Shown here piece after piece: positions 22,971-35,488 of a DNA stretch of 64,000 bases (the first letter of the stretch is position 1; each line of letters begins with the position of its first letter). The stretch is from Arachnopeziza araneosa (lineage: Eukaryota; Ascomycota; Leotiomycetes; Helotiales; Arachnopezizaceae): positions 1 to 64,000 of the forward strand of contig QYAI01000126.1 of the NCBI GenBank assembly GCA_003988855.1, read 5' to 3'. A program made the translations under genes and the position numbers. The notes under the pieces were generated by a model, which saw nothing but the letters and a program-made list of their open reading frames with translations, searched no databases and was not told where the DNA came from.

Positions 22971-24232
22971 ATGGCTCGAAAGATCCTCGTCTGCGGTGCC
23001 ACAGGCAAACAAGGTAGTGCTCTAGTACGAGCTTTGCTTGAGCATCCTGAAAACGAATTTGAGATTTTAGCCTTGACGCGTAACGGGTCCTCTCCCGCGG
23101 CTCAAAAATTGGCCTCGATGAAACAAGTTGAAGTCATTCAGGTAAACCTTGATGATGAAAAATCCGTCACCAAAATTTTCGAAGACGCGCGAGAAAGAGG
23201 AAGTGACATTTGGGGAGTGTTCTGTGTCTTAGCATTTCCTGGTCTGGGAGCTTCAGGGGATGGTGAAGAGCGACAAGGAAAAGTAAAATGTCTTCAAGAT
23301 ACGATTAAGATAAACGCTAAATGTGCCAGCTGCTCGCAAAATTGGCCCTGGAATATGGTGTCGAGGTATTCATATACTCTAGTTCGATGCGTGCTGGGCC
23401 GAAATACGACAAAGATATGAAGCTTTCCTCTAAAGCCAAGGTAAATATTGAGACTCATTGTATGGATTTAGGCCAAAAGGGATTAAAGTGGATGTGAGTC
23501 TCACCGAGATCTTCCTTTATGGGACGACTCACAAGCTTTACAGTATTCTACAACCAGGTTTCTTCCTCGAGAATTTTGATGACATGATTGGGAGCTTCGC
23601 TGTTGGCATACTAAAGCAAGGTTTGAAAAATGAAACTGACATTGCGTTCATTGTAAGTCTCAATTTTATCCCGCGGAGAACATCTCAGCTAAGTATGCGA
23701 TAGGGTTCAGAAGATATTGGAGGGGTTGCGGCTGGAGTTTTCCGAGTACTAGATCCCCTCTAACGCAAGCAATGTCACTCCGTCCTAACGTTGATTAGAA
23801 TCACGAGCAGTATCTCCACAAAGTACTCAGTGTTGTCGGTGAATTTGCGACCATCTCACAGCTTGAAGAAGCCCATCAGAAAGCAACTGGAAAGAGTATA
23901 CCCACGATTCCAGCTGGTTTGGCGTGGGTTTTAATCAAACTTAATAAATCCACAAAAGCATTGTAATAAAATCTGATTCTACTCGATGCGATTTACTGAT
24001 AATCCGTTACAGGATAGAAAATATCGAGCTCAATTACCGCGCCCGTACTGAAGGGGATTTCCCCGAATGCGACAACGAAGTTGCACTTGCACGCCGCGCT
24101 TTCAACGCGAAGAATTGCTACGAGTGGTTTACTGCCAAGAGAACCACGGGAGCTAATCGAAAAAATGATACTAGAACTCAAGATCGCTGGAATCAGGTGT
24201 CTTTGCAAAAGCTTCACACGGGCAAGTTATGA
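22971..24232 (+). CDS. NmrA-like family protein (NAD(P)-binding Rossmann)
   Basis: A 336-residue protein in six exons (22971-23282, 23330-23493, 23544-23652, 23704-23745, 23799-23962, 24013-24232; in phase). NmrA-like proteins are atypical short-chain dehydrogenases that often act as redox sensors or regulators rather than enzymes. The N-terminal VCGATGKQGSALVRALLEH is an intact GxxGxxG loop, followed by LALTRNGSS (the second strand). Middle motifs include FIYSSSMRAGPK and WIILQPGFFLENFDDM. I extend the gene past the TAA at about 23964 through a well-formed intron, because exon 6 stays in phase and reads like the family's C-terminal helices. An alternative end at 23967 would lose about 70 residues. 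Confidence 0.85.
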
Positions 24233-24964
24233 GTTGAATCAGGTGTACTTTAAGCAAGTCTTCTCATATGTGGTGTATTAGATATGTAGCGTATCAAATC
24301 ATGTCCCTAATTTTACCTTAGCATATTTCGAACCTATTTATCTATAATTGACAACGACTTGCCTCATTTGAGAATCGAGATATGCCATTTACCTAAACAG
24401 GCCATTCGGAATGCAGTAATATTACCGCCAGTGACGTCATATGGCCTTATTGCTTGAGGTGAACTTCAACTCAAACATTTTTCCGGTTTCCCATTGTTGG
24501 TAATATTTCCAAACCGAAAGGCTGACTACACGGCGCATACCGGAGGGAAAATTTCCTATTTCGGAAAATCCCCAGGATACCGGAATATATTCGCCCAACC
24601 AGATTCGACTGGAGTGTCCTGTCCAATCTCCTTTCGCTGATGAATATAAAATACACCGTTGATTAAATAGCAGATTACCAATCGTCTAATGCTTTTTCTG
24701 CTCATTTAGGACTGAGGTCTATTTCGTGTAACTGGTTGCGCATATCTTGCAAATGAGTAATCAAGACGCAGACAAAGATTAAGTACGACAACCCTCAGCA
24801 GCCTCGCTATTCACAATATAAATAGAGCATCCGCAGCTCTCGGGTTTTAAACTGAAAACAAACAAGCAACAATTTTATCTAGTCAATCCCATCTAGACCT
24901 CCTGATTGTAACATTTCCCAACTTCCACCATCTTACTCGATCAAAGCTCAAAAGACACCTCAAA
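24233..24964. other. Intergenic, VOC gene promoter side
   Basis: No gene seen. AT-rich, with short frames only. The TATA box for the glyoxalase-family gene is listed separately. Confidence 0.45.
24817..24824 (+). promoter_or_regulatory. TATA box of the glyoxalase-family gene
   Basis: TATAAATA about 140 bp upstream of the ATG at 24965. Confidence 0.5.
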
Positions 24965-25414
24965 ATGCTCGGCCACGTTGGAATCCGGGTCACTGACCTC
25001 GAGACATCTACAGCGTTCTACTCAGAACTGCTATCAGCCATCTCATATAAAACGACGAGCTACCCGGAACTGGTCCTATTCGGTCCTTCAGATGGCTCCA
25101 CACCAATTCCAAATTTCATGCTACGAAAGTATACACCCAACGATGCCAATGGAAATGCCTCGAAGCCTGCGCCTGTGCATCTCTCGTTCTACGCCAAGAC
25201 TCGGAAGGAGGTGGATGAATTCTACGCTGCTGGCATCAAGGTTGGGGGTAAAGATAATGGCGGGCCCGGTCTAAGAAAGTTTATGGCAAACTACTATGGT
25301 ATGTATCACATTTCAAGCTCAGGTATGAGACGATTCTAACCTGTGACTGTAGCGGCTTTCGTTCTTGATCCCGATGGTAACAATGTTGAAGCTGTATGCT
25401 TTGCTGAAGAATGA
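24965..25414 (+). CDS. Glyoxalase/VOC-superfamily protein
   Basis: A 131-residue single-domain protein in two exons (24965-25298, 25353-25414; in phase). It shows the beta-alpha-beta-beta-beta pattern of the vicinal oxygen chelate fold. The N-terminal MLGHVGIRVTDLETSTAFYSELL carries the first metal-type His. KPAPVHLSFYAKTRKEVDEFY starts the second half with another His. AAFVLDPDGNNVEAVCF ends it with the family's DPDGNxxE signature and its metal-binding Glu. Members include glyoxalases, extradiol dioxygenases and resistance proteins; the substrate here is unknown. No targeting signal, so cytosolic. Confidence 0.88.
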
Positions 25415-25687
25415 GATCTACAAAACAGATCGATGAGCAATTGGATAGATCATTACCCAGCGTTAATTTCGAGAAGTGACGACTAGCGTCAAAATTCATT
25501 TTAATTGAAAAATGCCGTGCATGTCGAGTCAGTGATCTAGTTAGAAATATTTCAATTTTTATATTAAAGGAATGATGAATGCTCAAAACAACGCACGCAA
25601 GGCAAATACCAGCCATATTCGTTTCTCGATTCTCAATTCTCAACTCTCAACTTTCAATTCCTCCCCATTTCCCAGTCGATGTCCGCC

Positions 25688-28600
25688 TCAGCCTCTACTG
25701 CCCTGAATAACTTCAATCAATTTCTCCTTCTCGCCTGATTCCCCAACCATTCCTTTGAAAACTCCATTTTCCATAGCAAACAACTCTTTTGGAGTTCCGA
25801 ATTCTGCTACTTTCCCATCAGACAATACCAGAATCTTGTCAAAGTCTGCAATGGTCGATAATCTGTGAGCGATAACAATGAGCGTTGAGTCGTCGAATTC
25901 CTCCCGAATGGAGCGTTGAATAAGAGTATCGGTAGACATATCTACAGCACTAGTGGCCTCATCCAAAACCATCACTTTTGGTCTACTAACAATCGCGCGA
26001 GCGAGACACAATAGTTGGCGCTGCCCTTGAGAGAGATTGCTACCACCTTCCGTGATTGGGCTAGACAAAGACGTGAAGGGGTTTTTGTTAAGATTCCTGC
26101 CATTAACCGGAGTGGTTGTGCCGGTATTAGCTTCCGAGTTGGCAGTGGAAGAGCTCATAATATCGAATTCGGTTTGAGAGATTAAGTGCACACGAAGCAA
26201 AGCATCGTGAAGTTCGCTGTCAGTATGGTCATCGAAGGCGTCAAGATTGGAGCGAACTGTGCCAGAGAATAGCACTGGATCCTGAGGTATGATGGCAAGA
26301 CGGGAGCGAAGAGTTTGGAGTGTAATCTTGGAGATGTCGAGACCATCAATATAGATTGATCCTTCACGAGCTTCTAGGAAACGGAAGAGAGCCAGAGTGA
26401 ATGAAGATTTACCAGCGCCGGTACGACCAACGACGCCAAGTCTCTCAGTGCGTTGAACAGAGAACGTAAGGCCCTTGAGTACCGGTGGTAAATCAGGGGC
26501 GTAACCAACAACCAGATCGCTGACCTCAATTCTTCCTTCGCTTGGCCAATGCGCAGGAGGGTCTACACCCTCAAGCGATTCTGTCTGAAGGTTGGAGTAC
26601 TCGATGATTCTCTCAGCCGCATTCATATCAAGTTCAAGATTTGCGTAATGACGAATCGTCCAAATGACGACTGACCCGTAATCCAAAGCAAAAGCAAGAG
26701 CGAATCCGGCCAGAGAAGCATCGATACTCGGGATCAGAAGGATTGATATAGCGACGAATGTCGCGAATAGTGAACCGACAAGAGCCATACGCCATCCCAT
26801 CCAGCGATTAAAAGCCCACAGGTGCCAGAATGAAGTACTGTGATCATCAAGCTTTGCAAACATACGTGTGATATATGTATCTGTCTTGTCAAAAGCGCGA
26901 ATAGTTCCCACTCCTGTTAGTGCCGACCCGAATTGTTCAAAAACAGGCGACTTGGCACTTGCTTCCAAACGCTTGACTTCCCTAGCACCGACGATATACA
27001 ATCTGGCAATCTGGACGCAGATCACAAGGAGAGCGGTGGAGAGCAATATGATATATGGAGAAACGAATGTTCCTGCAACCATAATTCCAACCAAGCGGAA
27101 GACATTGTTACCACCCCATGCAATGTCGTTAGACAGGCGTCCATCAACAACATTAAAGTCTGCAGTGAATCGATTCAGTATGCGACCTAGCGGGACTGTA
27201 TCCATCCAACGTAAAGGTGTTCGAAGGATAGTGAAGCACAATTTGTCGAAAAGGCGGCGGGAGGCACGGATAGAGCCAGTAAAGATATAGAAGTATCGCG
27301 AGGTTTCCAATATCGCGGAGGCGATAGACATCATGATATAGATGAGTAGGTAATATCTGAGGCTGTGAGTGACTTGGCTGGACTGTGCTTCTGATGTGGA
27401 ATTGCTAATTGGTCCGAGGTTATGTACTTGAAATGAATACGTGAATGCATGCATCATGCTCTTGTATTGAGCCTCGTCAGCGGTCCAGAGTCTAATCCAC
27501 CATGATCGGCCTACAAAATTGTTAGCATATATCTTTGAGCCCACTGTATATACTGGCCTGTTATTAAAACTTGTATGAAGGCGAAAGCTCCAAAGGCAGC
27601 GAGCCAGAATGGCCAGCCACCACTCGACTTCAAATAGTCCCTATAGATTTGAGTTTTCACTCTTCCTCTTTCTCGTGCCTCATCTTCAATAAACTTCCTA
27701 GGCGCCGCTTTTGAATCAACTTTTTTCAAAGGTTCGATGGTCTCGCCATCGGAAGAATCTTCAGAGTTTACAGCTGTGAGATCCTCATCAGCCTGGATCT
27801 GTTCCTCTCTTTCCTCATGGCTCATGATCTGCTGCAACGTCCCATCTTCCTCTAACTCTTCTACCAAGCCGTTGTTCTCGATAGTTCCATTGCCTAACTC
27901 GACAATGTACTTTGTCTTCGACTTGCAAAGAGCTACGTGATGTGTTACAAGAATGCGCGTTCGGCCGATGCCCAATTCACCGCAAAGTGCCTTTTCAAAG
28001 AGATATCGACCAACATGTGCATCAACAGCACTAAATATATCGTCAAGAACCAGTATCCCGGCTCGAGAATATAAGGCGCGAGCAAAGGTGACACGCCATC
28101 TCTGGCCACCGCTTAAATTGATGCCATTTGCCCCGATTTCAGTAGCTTCACCATCTGTCAACATATCCAAATCCTTCCGCAATGCACAAACGCTGATCAC
28201 TTTCTCATAGCGCTCTATATCGTAAGGGAGGCCGAAAAGAATATTGTCCTTGATACTAGCATTCTCGATCCAAGGAATCTGTGCCACGAACGCGACTGAT
28301 GAAGGAATGATCCAGTTCTGTTTATTCGCCAAATTATCATGTCGATTTTTGTTGGTCGGCGGACGAGGGACATTGACTTGACCAGCTAATATATCTACCT
28401 CACCAAGTATAGCAGCTAGGAGTAGGCTCTTTCCAGTCCCAGTTTTCCCACTGATTACGCTAAGTTCTCCTTCAGGGAACGAAAGGTTTATATTTCGTAA
28501 AACGTATCGAGAATCATTCTCTTCTAGTTCTTCATCAGAAGGCCACGCAACTGAAGCATTTTCAAACGAGATATTGGACGAGTCGTTCGTATTCTTGGTG

Positions 28601-30461
28601 ATCTCGGGTGCATTTAGATATTTCTCAATTCGATTAACCGAGATAAACGCATCAATGAGATCGGTCGTAAGCTCAGGGATGACTCCTAGAACCACCTCAA
28701 GACTGCTGAAGACTCCGATGGATGTGAAAGCGACCTTAGGGGTGAGTTCCCCATGAATTGTTGCGTAGACCGCAAGAGACGTTGCTGCAAGAGCGATAGG
28801 CCCAGTAAACCAGCAGAAGAGAAGGCACGTATCTGCTTTGAAGACTGCCCATTGTTCTCCGAGTTCTCTCTCTCGCACTTTCCCAATCTTCGCATGCCAA
28901 TTGTCTTCCAGAGCGGAGAATTTAATTTGGCGAAATCCCTGGAGAGCCTCTGTGACTACTCCCATTTTTGCATCACGAACCTTCATCAGCCGGTCTTGTG
29001 CTGCTGCGTACCGTTTACTAAAGAAGATATTGATGGGAGTTGTACAGCCCATAGCCAGAAACCCAGCAAGTAAAGGCTTCCAACCTAATATTACCAGAAG
29101 AAAAAGCAGTGAGATTGTCAGCTTGAAGAAGCTCCCAGCGAAATAATTGTTGAAAGAGCAAAAATCAGCGACACGCTTTGCATCAACACCAATCAAATTA
29201 ACGGTAGATTGCTTGCCCTTAGGATCACTATCTTCTTCTTCTTCGCCGTCTGGCATATTGCTGGGTGTGGGCTCGCCGACATTCGAGATGTCTGGTCCTT
29301 CACTGGTCCCTGATTTCGACTTCGTTGCCCCTTTTACATCCTTTCTTCTCATAGCTTTCCGAAAAATCAGAGCCGCGAGCTGGGACCTCACAGGAATTGC
29401 TATTTCGGACCAGGAAATCCAAAATAGCCAAGCCTCAATACAAGCTGCTGCTGCCGTCACCAGTGAAAGTGCTAAAACCCAAATCCACGCTTCAGGTCCT
29501 AGCTTTTGGCCCGGTAAACGAGTTTCAAGGATCCTTAAGAGATTATAAACCACGAACTGTGGTGCAAAGTTGCCGAATGCTTGAATCAATGTCAGAGCCC
29601 ATTGGATGACGAAAGCTACTTTGTGTGCGAGAAAAACATCAATCCATAGCTTGTGTGTACGTGGTTGAGACTCCCAAGACTGACTAAGATCTTTGGAGCG
29701 AGTAAGATGGTCCATTCTAGGAAGATCTTCGAGCTCAAGGCGTTTCTTTGAGCGAGCCAAGGCGAGGATTTTGGACACCCATGAATAGCTATATCTGTCG
29801 AAAGCGGACACGGTATACATTCTATCAACAGGTTTACCCTGGTAAAAGACATCTGGACGACGTGGAATTGAGATACTACTCCAGGTGACGGCGATGGCAA
29901 GAGCAAGCTGAGCAGCTCTGAGCGCAATCTGCTCAGGGGGGGCCGACTGAATGAAAGCCGCATCTTGCGAGAGGAGGCCATCCTGAAAGAGGGAACCGGC
30001 AAGGATGAGAATGGCAGAAATCGCTGAACAGAGTCCTAAGGAATAAGTTTTAAGACTATCCCTACTGAACACGATTCCGATGACTTGAATCTGAACCAGG
30101 GACTGAAGGTGTCAGCTTTGCTCGTCAGGGCATCACGTGAACTCACCCATTGAGCGACTACTAGCCAATTTTCAATGAACATGCCATCCCATCTATTGAG
30201 TGTATTTAGAATGGCTAATGCCACTGACACCAAGAATCCAAGGAAATTGAAGATGGAAATCAAGATCTTTGGAGTTTTGGATGAGAATTTCGCTGCGGAA
30301 TCCTTGGTAGCAATTCCATCTTTGTCTTCATAAATCGCAACCTTCGCTTTTGGTATTCGTAAGTGGGATTTAATGGCAAGTATCGAAGGCGAAGTCAAGA
30401 CAGTTACGAGAACGAGTCCTGCGATTGCTGCAGCCAGAGACCTCAAATCGCTGTGGAACAT
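25688..30461 (-). CDS. ABCC-type (MRP) full ABC transporter
   Basis: A 1556-residue export pump of the multidrug-resistance-protein type, in three exons (30461-30147, 30090-27558, 27510-25688; in phase). Such pumps export conjugates, metabolites or drugs at the plasma or vacuolar membrane. N-terminal membrane segments come first, then TMD1. NBD1 has Walker A SGKTGTGKS near residue 660, signature LSGGQ near 767, and Walker B ILVLDD near 784. TMD2 starts near 930. NBD2 has Walker A GRTGAGKS near 1312, LSQGQ near 1443 and VMVLDEA near 1462. NBD1 has Asp-Asp where NBD2 has Asp-Glu, the ABCC asymmetry. The second intron appears to use a GC donor (see findings). The start is ATG 30461; the GTG two codons upstream is not used. 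Confidence 0.92.
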
Positions 30462-32114
30462 TTTCACAGCCCTACTTTTGTTGACCAGAGCAGACCATGA
30501 CGAGACCGGCCTGGAAAGCTTTATATGCTACCTCAGGTTCAGAAACCGTGACCTAGTTCTGCTCCAAGTGAATCAGATATTCGTTGACTGCAGCCGCATA
30601 GAGGTACAGGCGGTTGAAGTGGCGGGACGTGTGATGGGATTGGTCTGAGTCACCGGCGAATTGGGGTGGCTGCGGGAGGATATGCCGTGGTCGTTGGAGA
30701 GTTGGAGGTTGCACCAAAAGGCTAGGGGGATGAGGGAATGGAGACCGTGGATGAATCATAAGTGGTGGGGTCGTGGATGGGGTGAAAAGGCTAAGCGGGA
30801 TGTGGAAGGTGGCCAACAGGAGCGAAAGCCGTGGCAGATTGGACACCGCCAGATGAGATGGATAAGATAGAGAGAGGGGAGCCGAAGTGAGAGAGTATCA
30901 GTGGGGAAGACATGATGGAGGAGAGGAGAAAAGACTGAACGCCTAAAGCAAGACAATGGGCGTGCAGAAGGCTTGCGATCTTGCTCGGAAAGTGGCAGGA
31001 GAAAGATGCAGCTCCACGCAGAGTCTGTCGACTGGATACTGTAATCCAGGCCGTCGATGGCCTCATCGGAGAGAAAATTCAGGTACAAAAAGACTCATTG
31101 TGGTCGTAAAATCAGGACGGAGCAGGCGGTGAAGGCAGAAGCAGATGAGGGGCGCAGGATGCAATGCCTCCCATCACAGACCTTGAGGGCATATCTGACA
31201 GCATAGCACCATCAGGGTGAATGGCGCACGCTTTTCAATCCACCATCTGAGAGACCGAGCATTACTCACACAAGAACCATGGGGGATATATGGCCACCCT
31301 GCAATCAGATAATACCGCAGGAAGAGAGGGGACGATAGGAGATGCGAAAAGCCGACAACACGTGACGTGAGAGGGCCAGCCTCATACTAAGCAGGTAGGT
31401 AGGTAGGTAGGTAGGAATGAAAGGAGCTTGACATCTCTGCTTCTATAAAGGCCTTGGGGTGTGCACGCTATCCTGTGTCGGTCTGCTTCTGGCAAAGCGC
31501 TTTGATCCATCATCGTAGAACGCGATCCTTGCCAGGCCTGAGCTTCAACATCCTCAAAGCATGCCAAGGCACTCTTGCACTAATCCAAGAGAATCATGGC
31601 TTGGGAGCGAGGTGATTGATCTTCCTATTTGCCCATGCCCCAAGCCGCACTCCAAGACAGCCCTTTGTCCTGCTTCCCATTTCCCGTCATGTCTCTCTGC
31701 TGTTTGACTAAATACATACCTGAAATACGCGAGCTTTACCCTGATTGGGTATGTCCAAGGACGACCCTCAGCACACATTCGGAGGACAACCACTGCACTC
31801 CAACTCCTCCATCAGGACAACCCACAATTCAACATCTACGCGATCTCTCGTCGATACAATCATCCAGCACACAACCCCGATTGAACAAACCCCATTGCCA
31901 CGACGAAATCTGAGATCCGAGAGCCGCTATTCCGCATCCTAGACAATCCAATACTTGCATTCCCCCAAACCTACCACTCCTTTCCAACCTCCTAGAACCT
32001 TCTGCGAATCCTAAGAAAGACACTGTTTACTTCTCAGCTTTCGCAATCGAGAGTCTCGAACCCGAATTTCTCGATTCGCTGCCGCCAGATCCTGCATCGA
32101 CGGCAGCTACAACC
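30462..32114. promoter_or_regulatory. Divergent intergenic between ABCC transporter and CAF-1 subunit
   Basis: A 1.65-kb region with no convincing gene; frames such as 30553-30846 and 31629-31913 have no resemblance to families. It contains an (AGGT)n microsatellite at 31393-31415 and must hold the promoters of both flanking genes. Confidence 0.45.
31393..31415. repeat. (AGGT)n microsatellite
   Basis: Nearly six perfect copies of the tetranucleotide AGGT. Confidence 0.9.
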
Positions 32115-34344
32115 ATGAAGGCTGCACCCATCATCGTCAACTGGCATGCTGAGAATGCTCCCATATACTCCGCAGATTTCCAACCGCACGGGAAAGGACG
32201 ATTGGCTACAGCTGGAGGTGACAATAATGTTAGAGTAGGTGGTGGCTGACCTCAGAGTTCTGGGCCATGTTCTGAGCTGACGCCTTGTAGCTATGGAAGA
32301 TTGATGCCAATGGAGAAGATAGGAATGTCGATTACCTTGCTACGCTAGTGAGGCATAACCAGGCAGTCAATGTTGTTAGATGGTCACCAAAAGGTGAAGA
32401 ATAACTCCATTCTCTTGAGACACAACTGACATCCCATGTAGGAGACGTCTTGGCATCGGCCGGCGACGATGGCACTGCTATAACCTGGGTGCCTGATCCC
32501 AAAACTTCCAAGCCAATGTTTGGAGAAGATGGCGCGGAAGATAAAGAAACATGGAGAGTGAAGATCATGTTTAGGGCTGGTGGAGCAGAGATCTACGATC
32601 TAGCTTGGTCGCCTGACGGAGTTTACTTCATTGTTGGTAGCATGGATAATATTGCTAGAATTTACAATGCACAGACTGGTATGCTTCTACTCCTTGTCCT
32701 TGAGCCCAACTAAAAACCTCAGGGCATATGGTGCGGAATATCGCCGAGCATCAACACTACGTTCAAGGTGTAGCATGGGATCCCCTAAACGAATATATTG
32801 CGACTCAATCCTCGGATAGATCCGTCCATATCTACTCGCTCAGAACGAAAGAAGGCACATTTACGCTCGATGATAGAGACGCGAAGGATGAAAAACTAAA
32901 TCGAGTCGGATTGAACCTCAAAATGGATCTTCCAGGACGAAGAATATCTTCCAACAGCCCAGCTCCCCCCGACTTCGGCCTACGATCACAAGTTTCAAGA
33001 GACTCGGAGACTATCGGATCTCCAGTACCTTCCTGTCCTGGAACACCAACATCTTTGGCTTTGCCAATGAATCCACCTAGCACCATCAGTCACAGCAGAC
33101 GGTCTTCATTCGGTGCCGCCTCCCCTGCCATGTCAATGCGAAGATCAGTCTCTCCAGCACCTTCACTTCCCCTCCCTGCTGTAATGCCTATTGAAGCTTC
33201 TCCAAAACCGTACAACATGGGACTAGGAGTCAAGAATGCCAATATCTATGCAAATGAGACTCTAAAGTCTTTCTTCCGCAGGTTGACTTTCACACCTGAT
33301 GGGAGTCTTCTCTTTACACCCGCAGGGCAATATCAAAATCAGTCAAAACCTAATGAAGAGGGCGCGAAGAGTATTTACGAGGTGATTAACACAGTCTACA
33401 TCTACACAAGAGGTGGAATCAACAAGCCACCTATAGCTCATCTCCCCGGTCACAAGAAGCCATCCGTGGTAGTAAAATGCTCTCCGATCTTTTACGCCCC
33501 TCGCATAGCACCCCCGCCCACGAAACATATCACAATAGACACTTCCTCAGCAGATACCATGCCAGCGCTGCCCGAGCCTGTGGTGCCGAAATCTCCCGCA
33601 CATATCATGGAACCACCCCCAACTAACGCTGCTACCCAGGGTCCAACTATGGCATTCTCCTTGCCTTACAGAATGATCTACGCGGTAGCAACTGAGGATG
33701 CTGTTTTGATGTACGATACTCAACAGCAGACACCGTTGTGCGTTGTCAGCAATCTACATTGCGCTACCTTTACCGACCTTACTTGGTCCAATGACGGTCT
33801 TACCCTCCTTATGACCTCATCCGACGGCTTTTGCTCAACACTTACCTTTGCTCCTGGAGAATTAGGCGAGAAATACACTGGTGAAACACCATCCTTAAAG
33901 CATCCCTCTACCACAGCCGTTTCATCCTCGCAAAATACGCCAATGGCAACCCCAACTTCCATCGCTCCACCAAGTCCATTCCACAATCATCACCGTACGA
34001 CTTCTAATCCGCGCGTGCCGAGTCCACCCCGCCCATCTTCACCGACTAGATCCAATTCAACATCATCCATTGCAACGCAATCCTCATTCGCTCCTGGTCC
34101 AGCAGTGATAAGTAATCCCACGCTAGTGCAAGGGAGTATGCCTCCTAGTGGACCAAGTCTTGTTGCTGGAATGAGCTTTATGTCCCAGACCCCACCTCAA
34201 ACACCAAGGAGCACGACATCAAGCGTCAATGGTGTGAAGAGAGATGCATCAGAAAGCGAGGAAGGCGAAGGCGGGGGAAAGAAGCGGAGACGTATTGCAC
34301 CTACACTTATAGGTGGTGATTCAAGTTCTGGGAAAAGCCAGTAG
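32115..34344 (+). CDS. cac2: Chromatin assembly factor 1 subunit B (p60/Cac2-like), WD40
   Basis: A 693-residue WD40 protein in four exons (32115-32234, 32291-32393, 32442-32678, 32723-34344; in phase). CAF-1 deposits newly made H3-H4 on replicated DNA; p60/Cac2 is the WD40 subunit. The N-terminus fits the family: INWHAENAPIYSADF-like start, GRLATAGGDNNVRLWKI, ASAGDDGTAITWV, WRVKIMFRAGGAEIYDLAWSP, NIAEHQHYVQGVAWDP and ATQSSDRSVHIYSL. FFRRLTFTPDGSLLFTPAG and MIYAVATEDAVLMYDTQQQTPL continue the propeller. The C-terminal 170 residues are Ser/Pro-rich and disordered, ending in a basic KKRRRIAP stretch that may be a nuclear signal. A conserved housekeeping gene; the symbol is by family resemblance. 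Confidence 0.88.
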
Positions 34345-35488
34345 GATTTCTTTTGTGAGACGGTGTTAGGAAGGTAAAATATGTTGTTTTCAGAACTAGG
34401 AGTGACTGCATTAGCGAGCTGGAGCATTGGTGTTCTTGCCTAAACGGGATCCAGTAATCTGGAAGGATTCTGGGGAGTGGGTCAGGATATAGCTTTGTTT
34501 TAGGGATGGGACAGGATGGGCTATGTATAATATGCATATCTGTGGTCTGGGTGGAAGTGCCAATTGACCTCTTCCACAACTTCTCCCTTTACTAGCATAA
34601 CAAAGAAATATCTCTCCCTATCGTGCTACGTTATTTTGGTTGCCATGTAGTCTACTCAGGTTACTCTTGAATTCAAAGCAAAAAAGGCTGGACTCATCTT
34701 ATGGGATTTAAGTTGGCAGCTGTTTGAAAAAAATGCTGGTTTGAGAAATGAGTAATCTTGCTCTTTTTATTCCCATCAGTAATTAAGACTTGACGTGCAG
34801 GCTCCAAATGTACGGAAATCCAGACATATGGATAGCAGCAATTCCAGAAGTAACAGTCCAGTGCTTTACGCTCCAGGGTATTTAAAGTGGCTGTCTTGGC
34901 AGCTCTAAAGTCATTATAATTGGCCAATTGTATTACAGAACCAACCATGTAACATTCACGTATGTGCTCTAAGATATGAATTTAAGCAAGCAAACCCTAC
35001 TGCATCCGTCTTGAGTGACTATTATATTCAAGACGATGTTCGCAAAGAATCAAAATGTAAATAGATTAGCCCCACCTGAATTATCACTTCTCGCTCTTTT
35101 TCAGGTGAGGAAGTAGTGATAGGTTTTTCTACAGAAATGAAGTCAACCTAGATTTCAGGCATCAGTTAGTGGCGATCTCCGTACAGGACTTTTTGGCTGT
35201 TATGCCTAGGGTGTAGAATTGTTGGCTGTGAAGTTGGTGGAGAAGAGATTACATATCGGAGTGTTTATGCCTTAGTAACAAGGCATCCGTGCACAATGAC
35301 GTCCTGGGCATTCATCCCACTCCACGAATAGAAAAGTTGGATTTCTCGTCTTTTGCCATTTCCTTCTCTTTCCGAACCAATTGAAGCCTCACTTTATCCC
35401 GAGCTTCCCCTCGATGTCATTACCACTGCAACCCTTCTAAGTCCATAATAGTCGTGGCCGTGAGCCTCGGCTTCATCAGCTTTCCACA
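34345..35488. other. Intergenic, nothing recognised
   Basis: Between two plus-strand genes. Short frames only, no repeat or RNA gene seen. Confidence 0.45.

Noticed and set aside
31393..31415. (AGGT)n array considered as a CRISPR-like or telomeric repeat
   Set aside because: A simple tetranucleotide microsatellite without spacers. It does not match the fungal telomere unit TTAGGG.
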